Shown here: piece by piece, positions 45,673 to 56,937 of the stretch
Numbering within the stretch: the stretch's first letter is position 1
Layout: each line of letters begins with the position of its first letter
NCBI RefSeq assembly: GCF_036711975.1
Contig: NC_091966.1
Coordinates: 25,117,501-25,181,500 of the forward strand
DNA: 64,000 nt
From: Onthophagus taurus
Taxonomy: Eukaryota > Arthropoda > Insecta > Coleoptera > Scarabaeidae
Direction of reading: 5' to 3'
Position numbers and translations under genes: made by a program
The notes under the pieces: model-generated
Database searches by the model: none
The model's input: the letters and a program-made list of their open reading frames with translations, nothing else
Told to the model about the DNA's origin: nothing

Positions 45673-48600
45673 ACACAGGCCGACAAATTTTTAAACCAAA
45701 GACTAGACTATACCTTCCAAATAATTTTCGATACCCTGAATCCGAATCTGACGTCAGAATTGCTTCATCACCTAAGATTTTCAAGATATCTTACCTAAAA
45801 TATGCGAAAAACACGATTTTTCAGCACATTCAAGGCTGAATTTACATCAAAAGATAATTTTTCTCCACAGAAGTCATTATGCCATTTAAAACTATTTCTC
45901 TGCCCCCTTAAAATCTTATATTATTCATTTAAATATTTTTCTTGATCTCTGAGAAATTGTCCCCTAAAACTACGAAATTCATCATGTTTGAAACAACATC
46001 TTTTTATTTTCCAGTTTTATTTACAAGTTTTAAAATGGTGAAAATGTTAAAATGTGCTCAGGTAAAGTGACACTTGCGGTCAAGCGATTTCGCTAAAATT
46101 CAATATATGGTAATTTTTTATCATTTATTAGATGTATACGAAAGTATATGTTGGGCTATACATATCAAAAGTGTAAGTTTATATGAAACATTTGAATGTC
46201 TTCAGACTTTACACATATTATTACATACGTATGTACGTACATAAATAAGCACAGGCATTTTCTGGGAATGGTCAATATCAGGACTCAGGGGACCTCAAAA
46301 CGTGTATATCCATCAGAATGTCGAGGTCGAATCTTTGCACGATTACAATACTTTGTCTCATATACTTCGTATATAGTGCGAGAAAGTAAAAATTAATTTA
46401 CAATATTTTTCTTTGATATACTTTATAACAATGAAACTTCATAACTTTCACTTATTCTCGAATATTTTTAAATTAATTTGTTTTTTATTGTATTTAATTT
46501 TGTATTTTTAAAACTTCTTTTCTATTTATAACAGTTTAGATGTTATTTTAGTTTCTTATGATAAGGATCGCGCATCAATTCAAACGATCACTTAACACTC
46601 ATACGCTTATATTGAGCAGCGTTATCGTTTCTTTTCAAAGACCAGCGGTAATCAGCCATCATTCTTTCATCCCATCTACACAGTCTAATTTTTTAAAGTT
46701 TAATAACATTGTCGATACAATGTTTTTATATTGTGGGTCCCGATGGTTGGCCAAGAAATTTTGTACAACTTCTTAACTTAACCAAGCATTTTTTGCGTTA
46801 TCTGTTATTGTTCTTATAAAATCGTCATCTTTCATTAAGTTTCTTATATCAGGCCCCACGAAAATACCTTCCTTAACTTTAGCATTACTTAAATTTTGAA
46901 ATGCAGACTTAAGGTATTTAAAACAGTTTCCATCAGTATTTAAGGCTTTTACGAATTGTTTGATCAAGCCTAATTTGATATGGAGTGGAGGTAACAAAAT
47001 ACGCTTTGTGTCAACAAGACTCTTGTAAACAACATTGTTAGAACCAACTTTCCAATCAAATCTTTCAGGCCACTTTTTTTTAATCCAATGTTGTTCTCGG
47101 GCACGACTGTCCCAAATGCAGAGAAAGCAAGGATTTTTTGTATTTCCTGATTGTAAACCAACCAAAATATTGATCATTTTAAAGTAGTCACCACATATAA
47201 ACCAGTTGTGGATGTTGTAATTGATTTTTTCGAGTACAAATTGAAGGTTTTGGTATGATTCTTTTCGCCTGGTGGAATGACCAATAGGGATTGCTGTGTA
47301 TTTATTGCCGTTATGGAGCAACACTGCTTTAAGGCGTTCTTTAGAAGAATCTATAAAGAGAAGCCAGTCATCGGACTTATACACATCTACTTCATATGTA
47401 TTGATAAGTCCTTCTATATCATTACAATAAACTAAGGAATTTTCACTAGAAAAATATTTCAGAAATTCCTCATCTCTTCTTCTGTACGCTATAATTTTTG
47501 TTCCGGGTAACAACATGTTCCTCTCTTTAAGTCTTGAAGCCAATAATTCAGCTGAATCTTTAGAAAGAATAAGATCGCGAATAAGATCATCTAATGAATC
47601 TTGATCAAAAAGTTCAGGGTCTTTGCCACTAACAGAATCCTCATAATCACTGTCCTTTTCACTTTCAACAGAACTCATTTCTTCCAAACAACATTCATGT
47701 TTATTGGGTGGTACTTTGTCTAATCTCGCTATTTTTCCTTTCTTGGCTTGCGTTACGCTTTGTACGTTAGAATATAATATGTTTCCTTTATTTTTTTTTA
47801 TTACAACCTGTTATATTACAGGCACAGAAGTAACAGTCTTCATTGTGATCCTTAGGCTAGTACCACATGGTTGGTGTAATGACAACTTCCTTTTTCATAT
47901 CGTTCCAATTAATCAGAGTTAATCTACAAGTAGTACAAATAGATGTAGGTACCCACGGTTTAACTAAATTTCTCATAGGTATGTTGTAACATTCTACACA
48001 TTTTTTTAATCCATTCATTAATGGTTCTGCGATAAGGACGTGTTTCGAAGTTTCCGCAAAAAAATCACTAAAGAATAAGTTTTCCGCCTCATATTTTTTT
48101 ATATTAATATTCCATCGTTTTAAATTTTTTTTTGTAGAAAATCCAATATGGTTTTGATTTTCATCTTATAAAACGCTATAGAGCTTAAATAAAAAATAAT
48201 ATGTAAATTGTCTCTTTTTGAATGAATAAATCTCGTAAACAATCATTTTATTTTTGTAAATACTGCTATAGTTTTCCCATTAAAACTACAACTTTGCTAA
48301 CAAACCAAATAAATTCATAAAAATTAACTGGATTTTGAATGTCCAGTTTCTCAATTGAATACCTCCTGGTTAAAAGATATATGCATGGTTAAAAATTTCA
48401 ACTTTAAAGCTTCATTTTTAGATATTTGATCACATTTTCGCATTTTGTTTTACTGTGCGTCAACATCGCTAACTTGATGTAACTCAACATCAGTTTATCA
48501 AGAACAGAGCAAACCGATGTACTTATTAATTTCAACAGATGATATCTCAAAGAAGAAAAAAGATATTTAAGTAATTGAAAAAGAGTTTTAAAGGGGAAGG

Positions 48601-48836
48601 GTAATAATTTCAAAACTTCTAAAAAAAGATTGTTTTTTTTAACTTCCTCATGTGAACTATGACCACAAATACGACCAGAAACCGCATTTTTAACATATTT
48701 TGGCTAAGATATTTTGAAAACCTTACGTGATGAAGTATTTTTGAGGTTAAATTTGGATTTAGAACGTGAAAAACCTTCGGGATAGTATAGTCTAGTTGTT
48801 GGTTTAGAAAACATTTAAATTTTTGTCGGCCTGTGT
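45673..48836. mobile_element. 3.2-kb element with ~400-bp inverted terminal arms
   Basis: The left arm (45673 to about 46065) begins ACACAGGCCGACAAA. The right arm (about 48420-48836) is a diverged reverse complement ending TTTGTCGGCCTGTGT. Blocks such as GACTAGACTATAC and TTCATCACCTAAG (GTCTAGT and ACGTGATGAAG on the other side) confirm pairing. The interior carries one degraded gene on the minus strand (46555-48045). Flanks on both sides resemble the 348-bp repeat, as if the element had inserted in that array. Confidence 0.7.
46555..48045 (-). pseudogene. multicopy arthropod protein of unknown function, TE-associated
   Basis: The minus strand reads PLMNGLKKCVECYNIPMRN, KPWVPTSICTTCRLTLINW and CYFC (cysteine-rich N-terminus, with a stop after TPTMWY). 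A frame change follows, then a 304-codon open stretch (47687-46773) with LVYCNDIEGL, WLLFIDSSKERLKAVLLHNG, GNTKNPCFLCIWDSRAREQH, LLPPLHIKLGLIKQFVKAL and VKEGIFVGPDIRNLM. Beyond the stop at 46773 come VVQNFLANHRDPQYKNIVS and, in another frame, RMMADYRWSLKR. I recall this as a high-copy family in many arthropod genomes without an assigned function. The interval between NFKKLDC and RMMADY is shortened. It has at least two stops, a frameshift and an internal deletion. Confidence 0.75.
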
Positions 48837-48884
48837 TATTAATTAAAGTATATGTACTTTTCAATAAATGTAGGTATACGCGTT

Positions 48885-51063
48885 GGTTGAAAAATCACTT
48901 ATAGTTTTTGAGATATTAATTTCTTAACTTAATCGATATTATTCAAAATTTGTTGAAACTAAAAAAATCGTGAAAAATCAACTTCTTGGAAAATGCTTAC
49001 GAAATTTTCACCAATTATTAATGAATGAAGGCTCTTTTCAATAAAAGAAACCGTTTTGAAAAATCTCTAATAGTTTTAGAAGTATAACCTTTTTTATCTC
49101 AATTGATTTTTGTTGTTCTTATTAGAGATTCTTTGAAACTAAAAAAATCGTGAAAATGGATTTCTTGGAGAATGTTTATGAAATTTCCACCAATTACCAA
49201 CTAAAGTATGCGCTTTTCAATAAACAGAGCCGTTTTAGAAAATCTCTTTTAGTTTTTGAGATATTAATTTTTTAACTCAATCGATATTATTAAAAATTCG
49301 TTGAAACTAAAAGAATCGTGAAAAATCGGCTTCTTGGAAAATGCTTACGAAATTTTCAACGATTATTAACGAATGATGGCTCTTTTCAATAAAAGAAACT
49401 ATTTTGAAAAATCTCTAATAGTTTTGGAAATATAATCTTTTTTAACTCAATCGACTTTTTTTTTTTTGTTCTTATTGGAGATTCTTTGAAACTAAAAAAA
49501 ATCGTGAAAAATGGATTTCTCGGAAAATGTTTATGAAATTTGCACCAATTACCAAGTAAAGCATGCGCTTTCCAATAAATAAAGCCGTTTTCCAAAATCT
49601 CTTTTAGTTTTTGAGATATTAATTTTTTAACTCAATCGATATTATTTAAAATTCGTTAAAACTAAAAAAATCGTGAAAAATCGGCTTCTTGGAAAATGCT
49701 TACGAAATTTTCACGGATCATTAATGAACGTATGCTCTTTTCAATAAAAGAAACCGTTTTTAAAAATCTCTAATAGTTTTGGTGATATAATCTTTTTTAT
49801 CTAAATCGATTTTTTGTTCTTATTGGAGATTCTTTGCAACTAAAAAATTCGTGAAAAATGGATTTCTTGGAAAATGTTTATGAAATTTTCACAAATTACC
49901 AAGTAAATCATGCGCTTTCCAATAAACAAAGCCGTTTCAGAAAATCTCTTTTAGTTTTTGAGATATTAATTTTTTAACTCAATCGATATTATTAAAAATT
50001 CGTTGAAACTTAAAAAATCGTGAAAAATCGGCTTCTTGGAAACTGCTTACGAAATTTTCACCGATTATTAACGAATGAAGGCTCTTTTCAATAAAAGAAA
50101 CCGTTTTGAAAAATCGCTAATAGTTTTGGAGATATAATCTTTCTTATTTCAATCGATTTTTTTGTTCTTATTGGAGATTCTTTGAAACTAAAAAAATCGT
50201 GAAAAATGGATTTCTTAGGAAATGTTTACGAAATTTCCACCAATTACCAAGTAAAGCATGCGCTTTCCAATAAACAAAACCGTTTTGCAAAATCTCTTTT
50301 AGTTTTTGAGATATTAATTTTTTAACTCAATCGATATTATTAAAAATTCGTTGAAACTAAAAAAATCGTAAAAAATCGGCTTCTTGGAAAATGCTTACGA
50401 AATTTTCACCGATTATTAATGAATGAAGGCTCTTTTCAATACAAGAAGCCGTTTTGAAAAATATCTAATAGTTTTGGAGATATAATCTTTTTTATCTCAA
50501 TCGATTTTTTTGTTTTTATTGGAGATTCTTTGAAACTAAGAAAATCGTGAAAAATGGATTTCTTAGAAAATGTTTATGAAATTTTCACCAATTACCAAGT
50601 AACGCATACACTTTCTAAAAATAAAGCCGTTTTGGAAAATCTCTTTAGTTTTTCAGATTTTAATTTTTCAACTCAATCGATATTATTAAAAATTCGTTGA
50701 AACTTGAAAAATCGGCTTCTTGAAAAATGCATACGAAATTTTCACCGATTATTAATGATTAAAGGCTCTTTTCAATAAAAGAAACCGTTTTGAAAAATCT
50801 CTAATAATTTTGGAGATATAATCTTTTTTATCTCAATCGATTTTTTTGTTCTTATTGGAGATTCTTTGAAACTAAAAAAATCGTGAAAAATGGATTTCAT
50901 GGAAAATGTTTGTGAAATTTTCACCAATTACCAAGTAAAGCATGGGCTTTCCAATAAACAAAGCCGTTTTAGAAAATATCTTGTAGTTTTTGAGATATTA
51001 ATTTTTTAACTCAATCGATATTATTAAAAATTCGTTGTAGTTAAAAAAATCGTGAAAAATCGG
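48885..51063. repeat. ~348-bp dimeric tandem array, 6+ units
   Basis: CGATATTATT recurs near 48933, 49282, 49637, 49983, 50332, 50678 and 51015, spaced 337-355 bp. Each unit is two related halves of about 174 bp. One has AATCGGCTTCTTGGAAAATG and CGATTATTAA. The other has AATGGATTTCTTGGAAAATG and CCAATTACCAAGTAAA. Dimerisation therefore preceded amplification. The array is unrelated in sequence to the 175-bp satellite despite the similar monomer length. Confidence 0.93.
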
Positions 51064-51654
51064 CTTCTAGTCACAGGGTCATCATTTTTACATATTTGGA
51101 TTTGTCTGTTTTCAAGGTTTATGAATGACTTTACTTTTTGTAATTTGGTACGGCCATTCTCGAAGTTATTCGAATTTTTCTAGAAAAATCTGCTCCAGCA
51201 GACATTTGTTCAAAAAATCAGAGAACACTCGATTTTTGGGATATCAATTTAGGATTCAGAACATGCTTAAGCAACATGATGGAGTATGTTTTGGTGCTAA
51301 GAACGGCTGTCTAGAACGTTTGGTCACTTTACTATTTCACGTTACCTTTTCGAAACTTGGAAGTACCATAACTTCATTTCTTTAAATGGCTCCCCCCATA
51401 TTTTATTACTTAGTCGTCTTCGGTCTCTCATTTTACATCTTTTATATCCCATATGTCCTATACCTAACATTTATAGTTTGGGAAATAATTAGGGTTTTTT
51501 GAAAAATTCACATACATATGGATATTTAACCTAGTGTGTAATGTAGTAATGTCTAATGGGCAAAATTTGCTACAACATTTAATGTAAAAGTTTTTTTTGT
51601 ATCATGCCCGGAAAACCATTTTTTTTTCATTAACCAGTTGTGAAACTACGAATT
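51064..51654. other. spacer upstream of receptor 2
   Basis: Non-coding. The part from about 51510 contains GGGCAAAATTTGCTACAAC and looks like a very diverged satellite-related unit. Confidence 0.4.
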
Positions 51655-51785
51655 CTTCCATTTTTCAAAATTTCGGATTTTTCTCGACAATGATGCAGCT
51701 GAGAGCAAAAGTGTTAGAGAGTAATGTGTAAAGGGCAAAATTTGTTGCAACTTTCATTGTATTTTTCTGTTTCATGCTCGGATCA
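51655..51785 (+). repeat. diverged forward monomer of the 175-bp satellite
   Basis: CTCGACAATGATGCAGCTGA, GAGCAAAAGTGTTAGAGAGT and GCAAAATTTGTTGCAAC line up with CTCGATATTGACGTATCTAA, GAGCAAAAGTGCAAGAGAGC and AAAATTTGCAAC of the satellite, in the same orientation as the array before receptor 1. The similarity is partial. Confidence 0.6.
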
Positions 51786-51930
51786 TTAATTACCTCGTCA
51801 ATCGTGTTCTCTTGTTATGTTATAACACAACAATCCTTTTATTTTGATTAAAACATTAAATCTTTTAATTCGTTTGACTTTGACTTTACAGTTCCATTTT
51901 CCCTGAAGATTAGAGACATTAATAATTGAT

Positions 51931-51977
51931 TTTTCCATTATCATAATTGATTTTTTCATCACGTGCTTTTCTTTACG
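51931..51977 (+). promoter_or_regulatory. conserved block upstream of receptor 2
   Basis: Nearly identical to 37495-37541, including the TAATTGATT core and the E-box CACGTG at 51960-51965. It lies about 60 bp upstream of the ATG. Confidence 0.5.
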
Positions 51978-52036
51978 TTGATCTATACGAAGTCGTACAA
52001 ATACAATCCAGTCGCGTTATTTCTGCTCCATTCAAG

Positions 52037-53432
52037 ATGTTAAAAACATTCGGTTATCATCTGTTTGAAGAAAATTTTCGTAAATATCGATTATGGCCCA
52101 CCCCGCGAGGATGCCAAGGATTCGAACCAACAATTATGGTTATTGTAAACGTTGTTTGGGGAATTTATCCGTTCTTAATGGAAATTAAAAGTAAGTGATT
52201 ACCAGAAATATATTTATTTTTAAAAGTAATTTTTAGATTACCATCTTAATTTTGGAAGTTTATTACTTCATACTGAGGTTATCATCATGGGTGTGTTGCT
52301 TGTATCAATAAACGTTCAAACATGGCGGAATCGCGATCTATTATTCGAAATGATTAATTCATTAAGCGATTTTAATCGATTTGGTAGACCGAAAATAACT
52401 CATTTTTTCGAAAAAAATCTCAAAATTTTATTTAAATCGATTCGTTATGGAACATATCTTTCTGCACATCTTCTAGCAATCTCTATTGTGTTGGATGATA
52501 ACTGTGTTGCATTTAAGAACACTAAATATTGTTCAGGGTTCCCGTATTATGTTCCATTTGATATGAAACCGTGGGAAATGATGTTAATAATATTATTTTT
52601 ACTTCATTCCATCATAGTGACATTTAACATATTTTTATCTAAAATTTTATTGTTTTGCTACTCGCTGGAATTGTTAATCGTACGAATTGAGCACCTTAAT
52701 GAGATTATTGGCGAAGTGAATTTAACCAAAAACGAGAAAAATAACTTTAAAGTTTTGCGAAATATTGCATTATATCAACAACACATATTCAAGTAATTTA
52801 TTTCGTTACTTTACATTATATGATTAATAATATATAAATATTTATTTTAGGATGTTTCAACTCGCTTACGATTTTTTTACAAGCTTGCTCGTTCCAACAA
52901 AAGTCTTCATTACAGCTTGCTTGTCAATATCTTGCACCGATTTCTTTCTGGTTTGTATCAAAAAATAAATCATATCTTATTTAATTGGTTTAACATTTTC
53001 AGAGGAAGAATGCAACAAGTTTTGTCTTAATGGCATACAACTTATCATCCTTGTTTCTAATTCATGCAATTGGACAAAGACTCACCGCAACGGTTTGTGT
53101 AATTAATTCTTCTTCTACTTCACTTTAAGTGTTTAACTTGTTTTATGATAGAGTAATAAAGTTGCGGAGACAATTTTTAATTTAAACTGGTATGAAGCCG
53201 ATATTTCAACACGAAAGTACATTTCATTTTTGCTCTTTATCGGCCAAAAGGAACTCAAAATAGAGTTGCCTTTGTTTGGGGAAATATCGAATAGAGCAGC
53301 AGCAAATGTAAGTAAATAACGACTCATTGAATACAAATGTACTGAAAGTTTTTTTTGAAGGAATTCAATAAAGTTTACATTTTCTTTAATTGGATGTCGA
53401 AAGTTACAACAAAAGAAAACTTTTTAATTTAA
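52037..53432 (+). CDS. odorant receptor 2 (insect 7TM OR family)
   Basis: Six exons: 52037-52190, 52237-52792, 52851-52950, 53003-53092, 53152-53307 and 53361-53432, giving 1128 nt and 375 residues. Every exon has exactly the same length as its counterpart in receptor 1. The proteins differ at scattered sites, strongly around the second and fourth hydrophobic segments (for example LLHSIIVTFNIFLSKILLFC against SIHIMIVTLHFCLSLILLYC). They are identical over NTKYCSGFPYYVPFDMKPWE. The C-terminal receptor signature is kept: SNKVAETIFNLNWYE, LPLFGEISNRAAAN and FNKVYIFFNWM. The gene is complete with no stops, so a functional paralogue is likely. It would act with Orco as an odorant-gated channel in the antenna. 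Its 3' flank runs into the reverse satellite as in receptor 1, showing that the whole unit was duplicated. Confidence 0.93.
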
Positions 53433-53472
53433 TTTTGTGATAAGTTTCATGGAATTAATTAATCAAAAAAAA

Positions 53473-55413
53473 CATGAATTTGTGGCTCTTTCAAGTTATT
53501 AAACGTAACACTTGGGAATCGGAGCTTGCTATAAGAAAACTTTTATAACAAAAATTGTTGCAAATTTTATTGTTAACAATTTTGCTGTCTTGCACTTTTG
53601 CTCGTAGATACGTCAATATCGAGATAGATATGAAAATATGAAAATTTGATGAATTTGTTGTTCTTTCAAGTTTTATGGGTAACACTTGAGAATCGAAGCT
53701 TGCTATAAGAAAACTTTTATAACAAAAGTTGTTGCAAATTTTATTGTTAACAATATTGCTCTCTTGCACTTTTGCTCTTAGATACGTCAATATCGAGATA
53801 GATACGAAAATATGAAAATTTTATGAATTTGTTGCTCTTTCAAGTTATTAAACGTAACACTTCAGAATCGGAGGTTGCTATAAGAAATCTTTTATAACAA
53901 AAATTGTTGCAAATTTTATTGTTAACAACATTGCCCTCTTGCACTTTTGCTCTTAGATACGTTAATATCGAGATAGATGCGAAAATATGAAAATTTGATG
54001 AATTTGTTGCTCTTTCAAGTTATTAAAGGTAACACTTGAGAATCGGAGCTTGCTATAAGAAAACATTTATAACAGAAATTGTTCAAATTTTATTGTTAAC
54101 AATATTGCTCTCTTGCACTTTTGCTCTTAGATACGTCAATATCGAGATAGATGCGAAAATATGAAAATTTTATGAATTTGTTGCTCTTTCAAGTTATTAA
54201 AGGTAACACTTGAGAATCTGAGCTTGCTATAAGAAAACTTTTATAACAAAAATTGTTGCAAATTTTATTGTTAACAACATTGCCCTCTTGCACTTTTGCT
54301 CTTAGATACGTTAATATCGAGATAGATGCGAAAATATGAAAATTTGATTTGCTCTTTCAAGTTATTAAAGGTAACACTTGAGAATCTGAGCTTGCTATAA
54401 GAAAACTTTTATAACAGAAATTGTTGCAAATTTTTTTGTTAACAATATCGCTCTCTTGCACTTTTGCTCTTATATACGTCAATATCGAGATAGATGCGAA
54501 AATATGAAAATTTTATAAATTTGTTGCTCTTTCAAGTTATTAAAGGTAACATTTGAGAATCTGAGCTTGCTATAAGAAAACTTTTATAACAGAAATTGTT
54601 ACAAATTTTTTTGTTAACAATATTGCTCTCTTGCACTTTTGCTCTTAGATACGTCAATATCGAGATAGATGCGAAAATATGAAAATTTTATGAATTTGTT
54701 GCTCTTTCAAGTTATTAAAGGTAACACTTGAGAATCGAAGCTCGCTATAAGAAATCTTTTATAACAGAAATTGTTCAAATTTTATTGTTAACAATATTGC
54801 TCTCTTGCACTTTTGCTTTTAGATACGTCAATATCGAGATAGATATGAAAATTTGATGAATTTGTTGCTCTTTCAAGTTATTAAAGGTAACACTTGAGAA
54901 TCGGAGCTTGCTATAAGAAATTTTTTGTTATAAAAATTGTTGCAAATTTTATTGTTAACAATATTGCTTTCTTGCACTTTTGCTCTTAGATACGTCAATA
55001 TTGAGATAGATATGAAAATATGAAAATTTGATGAATTTGTTGCTCTTTCAAGTTATTAAAGGTAACACTTGAGAATCGGAGCTCGCTATAAGAAAACTTT
55101 TATAACAGAAATTGTTCAAATTTTATTGTTAACAGTATTACTCTCTTGCACTTTTGCTCTTAGATACGTTAATATCGAGATAGATGCGAAAATATGAAAA
55201 TTGTATTAATTTGTTACTCTTTCAAGTTATTAAACGTAATACTTGGGATTTGGAGCTCGCTGTAAGAAATCTTTTATAACAGAAATTGTTCAAATTTTAT
55301 TGTTAACAATATTGCTCTCTTGCACTTTTGCTCTTAGATACGTCAATATCGAGATACATGCGAAAATATGAAAATTTTATGAATTTGTTGCTCTTTCAAA
55401 TTATTAAACGTAA
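53473..55413 (-). repeat. 175-bp satellite array, ~11 units, reverse
   Basis: The same satellite and orientation as 39075-41860, starting about 40 bp after the receptor 2 stop. About 11 units are present, several with small deletions (for example ATTGTTCAAATTTT lacking GCA). The array is cut by the Penelope-like insertion at 55414 and resumes at 56371. Confidence 0.95.
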
Positions 55414-56370
55414 TTGTTTGATAAAGGACTCCATTGTTGACTTCGGTCAGTAATGTTAAATATAAAAAAATTTTAAATTCCGACGAATGAAACTTATTTG
55501 TTCTCAACTACCGGTTTCAGAACATGAGATAATTATTTACCGTCAATTAATAGCGGTCGCGTGGTATAATAATTTCGGATGTTAAGATTTTCCACTTTTG
55601 AATTTCTCCCAGCATTGTATATAACACGCATACTATATAACAACAAATTATCACAATTCGTTCAACAAAATTGAAAAAATACTACAGAGATATGATATAA
55701 AATTAGCATACAGGAGTAACTTAAAACTATATAATCTAATTATCAACTCCAAATAAAAGATCGAAGAAAAACAAAAGAGCGGTTTATACATAGTAAATTG
55801 TAGCAGTTGTGAAAAAATATACCAAAAGAAACCTCTTCTGTATTTAAACACACTTCTGAGACAGGTTATAAGTTCAACAAAGATTCAATAAGACTTATTA
55901 GACAGCTTCCAAAATCTAAAAAATTGGATTTATATGAAGAAATGGAAATATCTAAATATAATAATAATAACAAAGAATTATTAACGAAACTACGGATATA
56001 AATCCTTACCGTTTGTTTATGCCTTTTATAAGTGTAAATTCACCACCTAAACCTGTTTCTAAAAATCTTCCATCTTAGAATAATCTTGTTGTAGATATAA
56101 GATATTTTTGTGATCTTGTTCAATTTTTTAATATTTAACATAATTTTAACGTGTAAGTTTATCGTAACAATTTCTTGTAAATTTAACAATGCTGGGAGAA
56201 ATTCAAAAGTGGAAAATCTTAACATCCGAAATTATTATACCACGCGGCCGCTATTAATTGACGGTAAATAATTATGTCATGTTTGTGTTTTTGCAAATAA
56301 AAAAAATGTTTTCGAAACCAAATATGAGAACAAATAAATTTCATTCTTCAGAATTTTTAATTTTTTGTAT
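55414..56370 (+). mobile_element. Penelope-like element inserted in the satellite
   Basis: The insertion is flanked by an 11-bp direct repeat, ATTAAACGTAA (55403-55413 and 56371-56381), which is satellite sequence. The ends form inverted arms of about 180 bp (55450-55620 and 56180-56360) with CTACCGGTTTCAGAACATGA, GATTTTCCACTTTTGAATTT and CTCCCAGCATTG. Inside, 55760-56000 encodes VYIVNCSSCEKIYQKK, YKFNKDSIRLIRQLPKSKKL and DLYEEMEISKYNN, the GIY-YIG nuclease end of a Penelope-like protein with frame damage. The RT domain is absent: a 5'-truncated copy with the family's inverted terminal arrangement. Confidence 0.85.
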
Positions 56371-56381
56371 ATTAAACGTAA

Positions 56382-56551
56382 CACAATTGTTTGTCCTTTC
56401 TAGTTATTAAAGGTAACACTTGAGAATCGAAGCTCGCTATAAGAAAACTTTTATAACAAAAATTATTGCAAATTTTATTGTTAACAATATTGCTCTCTTG
56501 CACTTTTGCTCTTAGATACGACAATATCGAGATAGATACGAAAATATGAAA
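56382..56551 (-). repeat. resumed 175-bp satellite, one unit
   Basis: Continues the reverse array after the Penelope-like insertion with CTAGTTATTAAAGGTAACAC through to GATACGAAAATATG. It is followed by a short tandem of ATTAGACAAAAATAAAT at about 56570-56610. Confidence 0.9.
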
Positions 56552-56727
56552 ATTTATTATTTTATTAGACAAAAATAAATTATATTAGACAAAAATAAAT
56601 TTTATTAGATTACCTTTTTTAAAAATGAAGAACCTATTCGTAAGTGACATCGGCGGCAAATACTGGAGGATACGTAGAGTGTACATCAACCATGTTGTAA
56701 GCAGAGACAGCAGTATATACTCTAGAG
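56552..56727. other. junction between satellite and hAT element
   Basis: Contains the short tandem repeat and a stretch of unique DNA ending with the hAT target site CTCTAGAG (56720-56727). Confidence 0.5.
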
Positions 56728-56937
56728 CAGGGATGGCGAACCTTTACGTATCAACGTGCCATTTTTCTAAAGAAATGTTTAATATGGTTATAAACGTGCC
56801 ATAAAAAATTTTGACTTTGTGATTATTGGGAATATAATAGTAATAAATACTATCAACTCAAAACTCTTTATTTACTACAAAAAATAGGAACATTTTGCAA
56901 TGTTTCAATTATACGCGTAATTTAAATTAAAGTAAAA

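Noticed and set aside
46773-47687. 304-codon ORF as an intact host gene
   Set aside because: Homologous coding continues on both sides past a stop and a frameshift, so the ORF is the longest open part of a broken gene.
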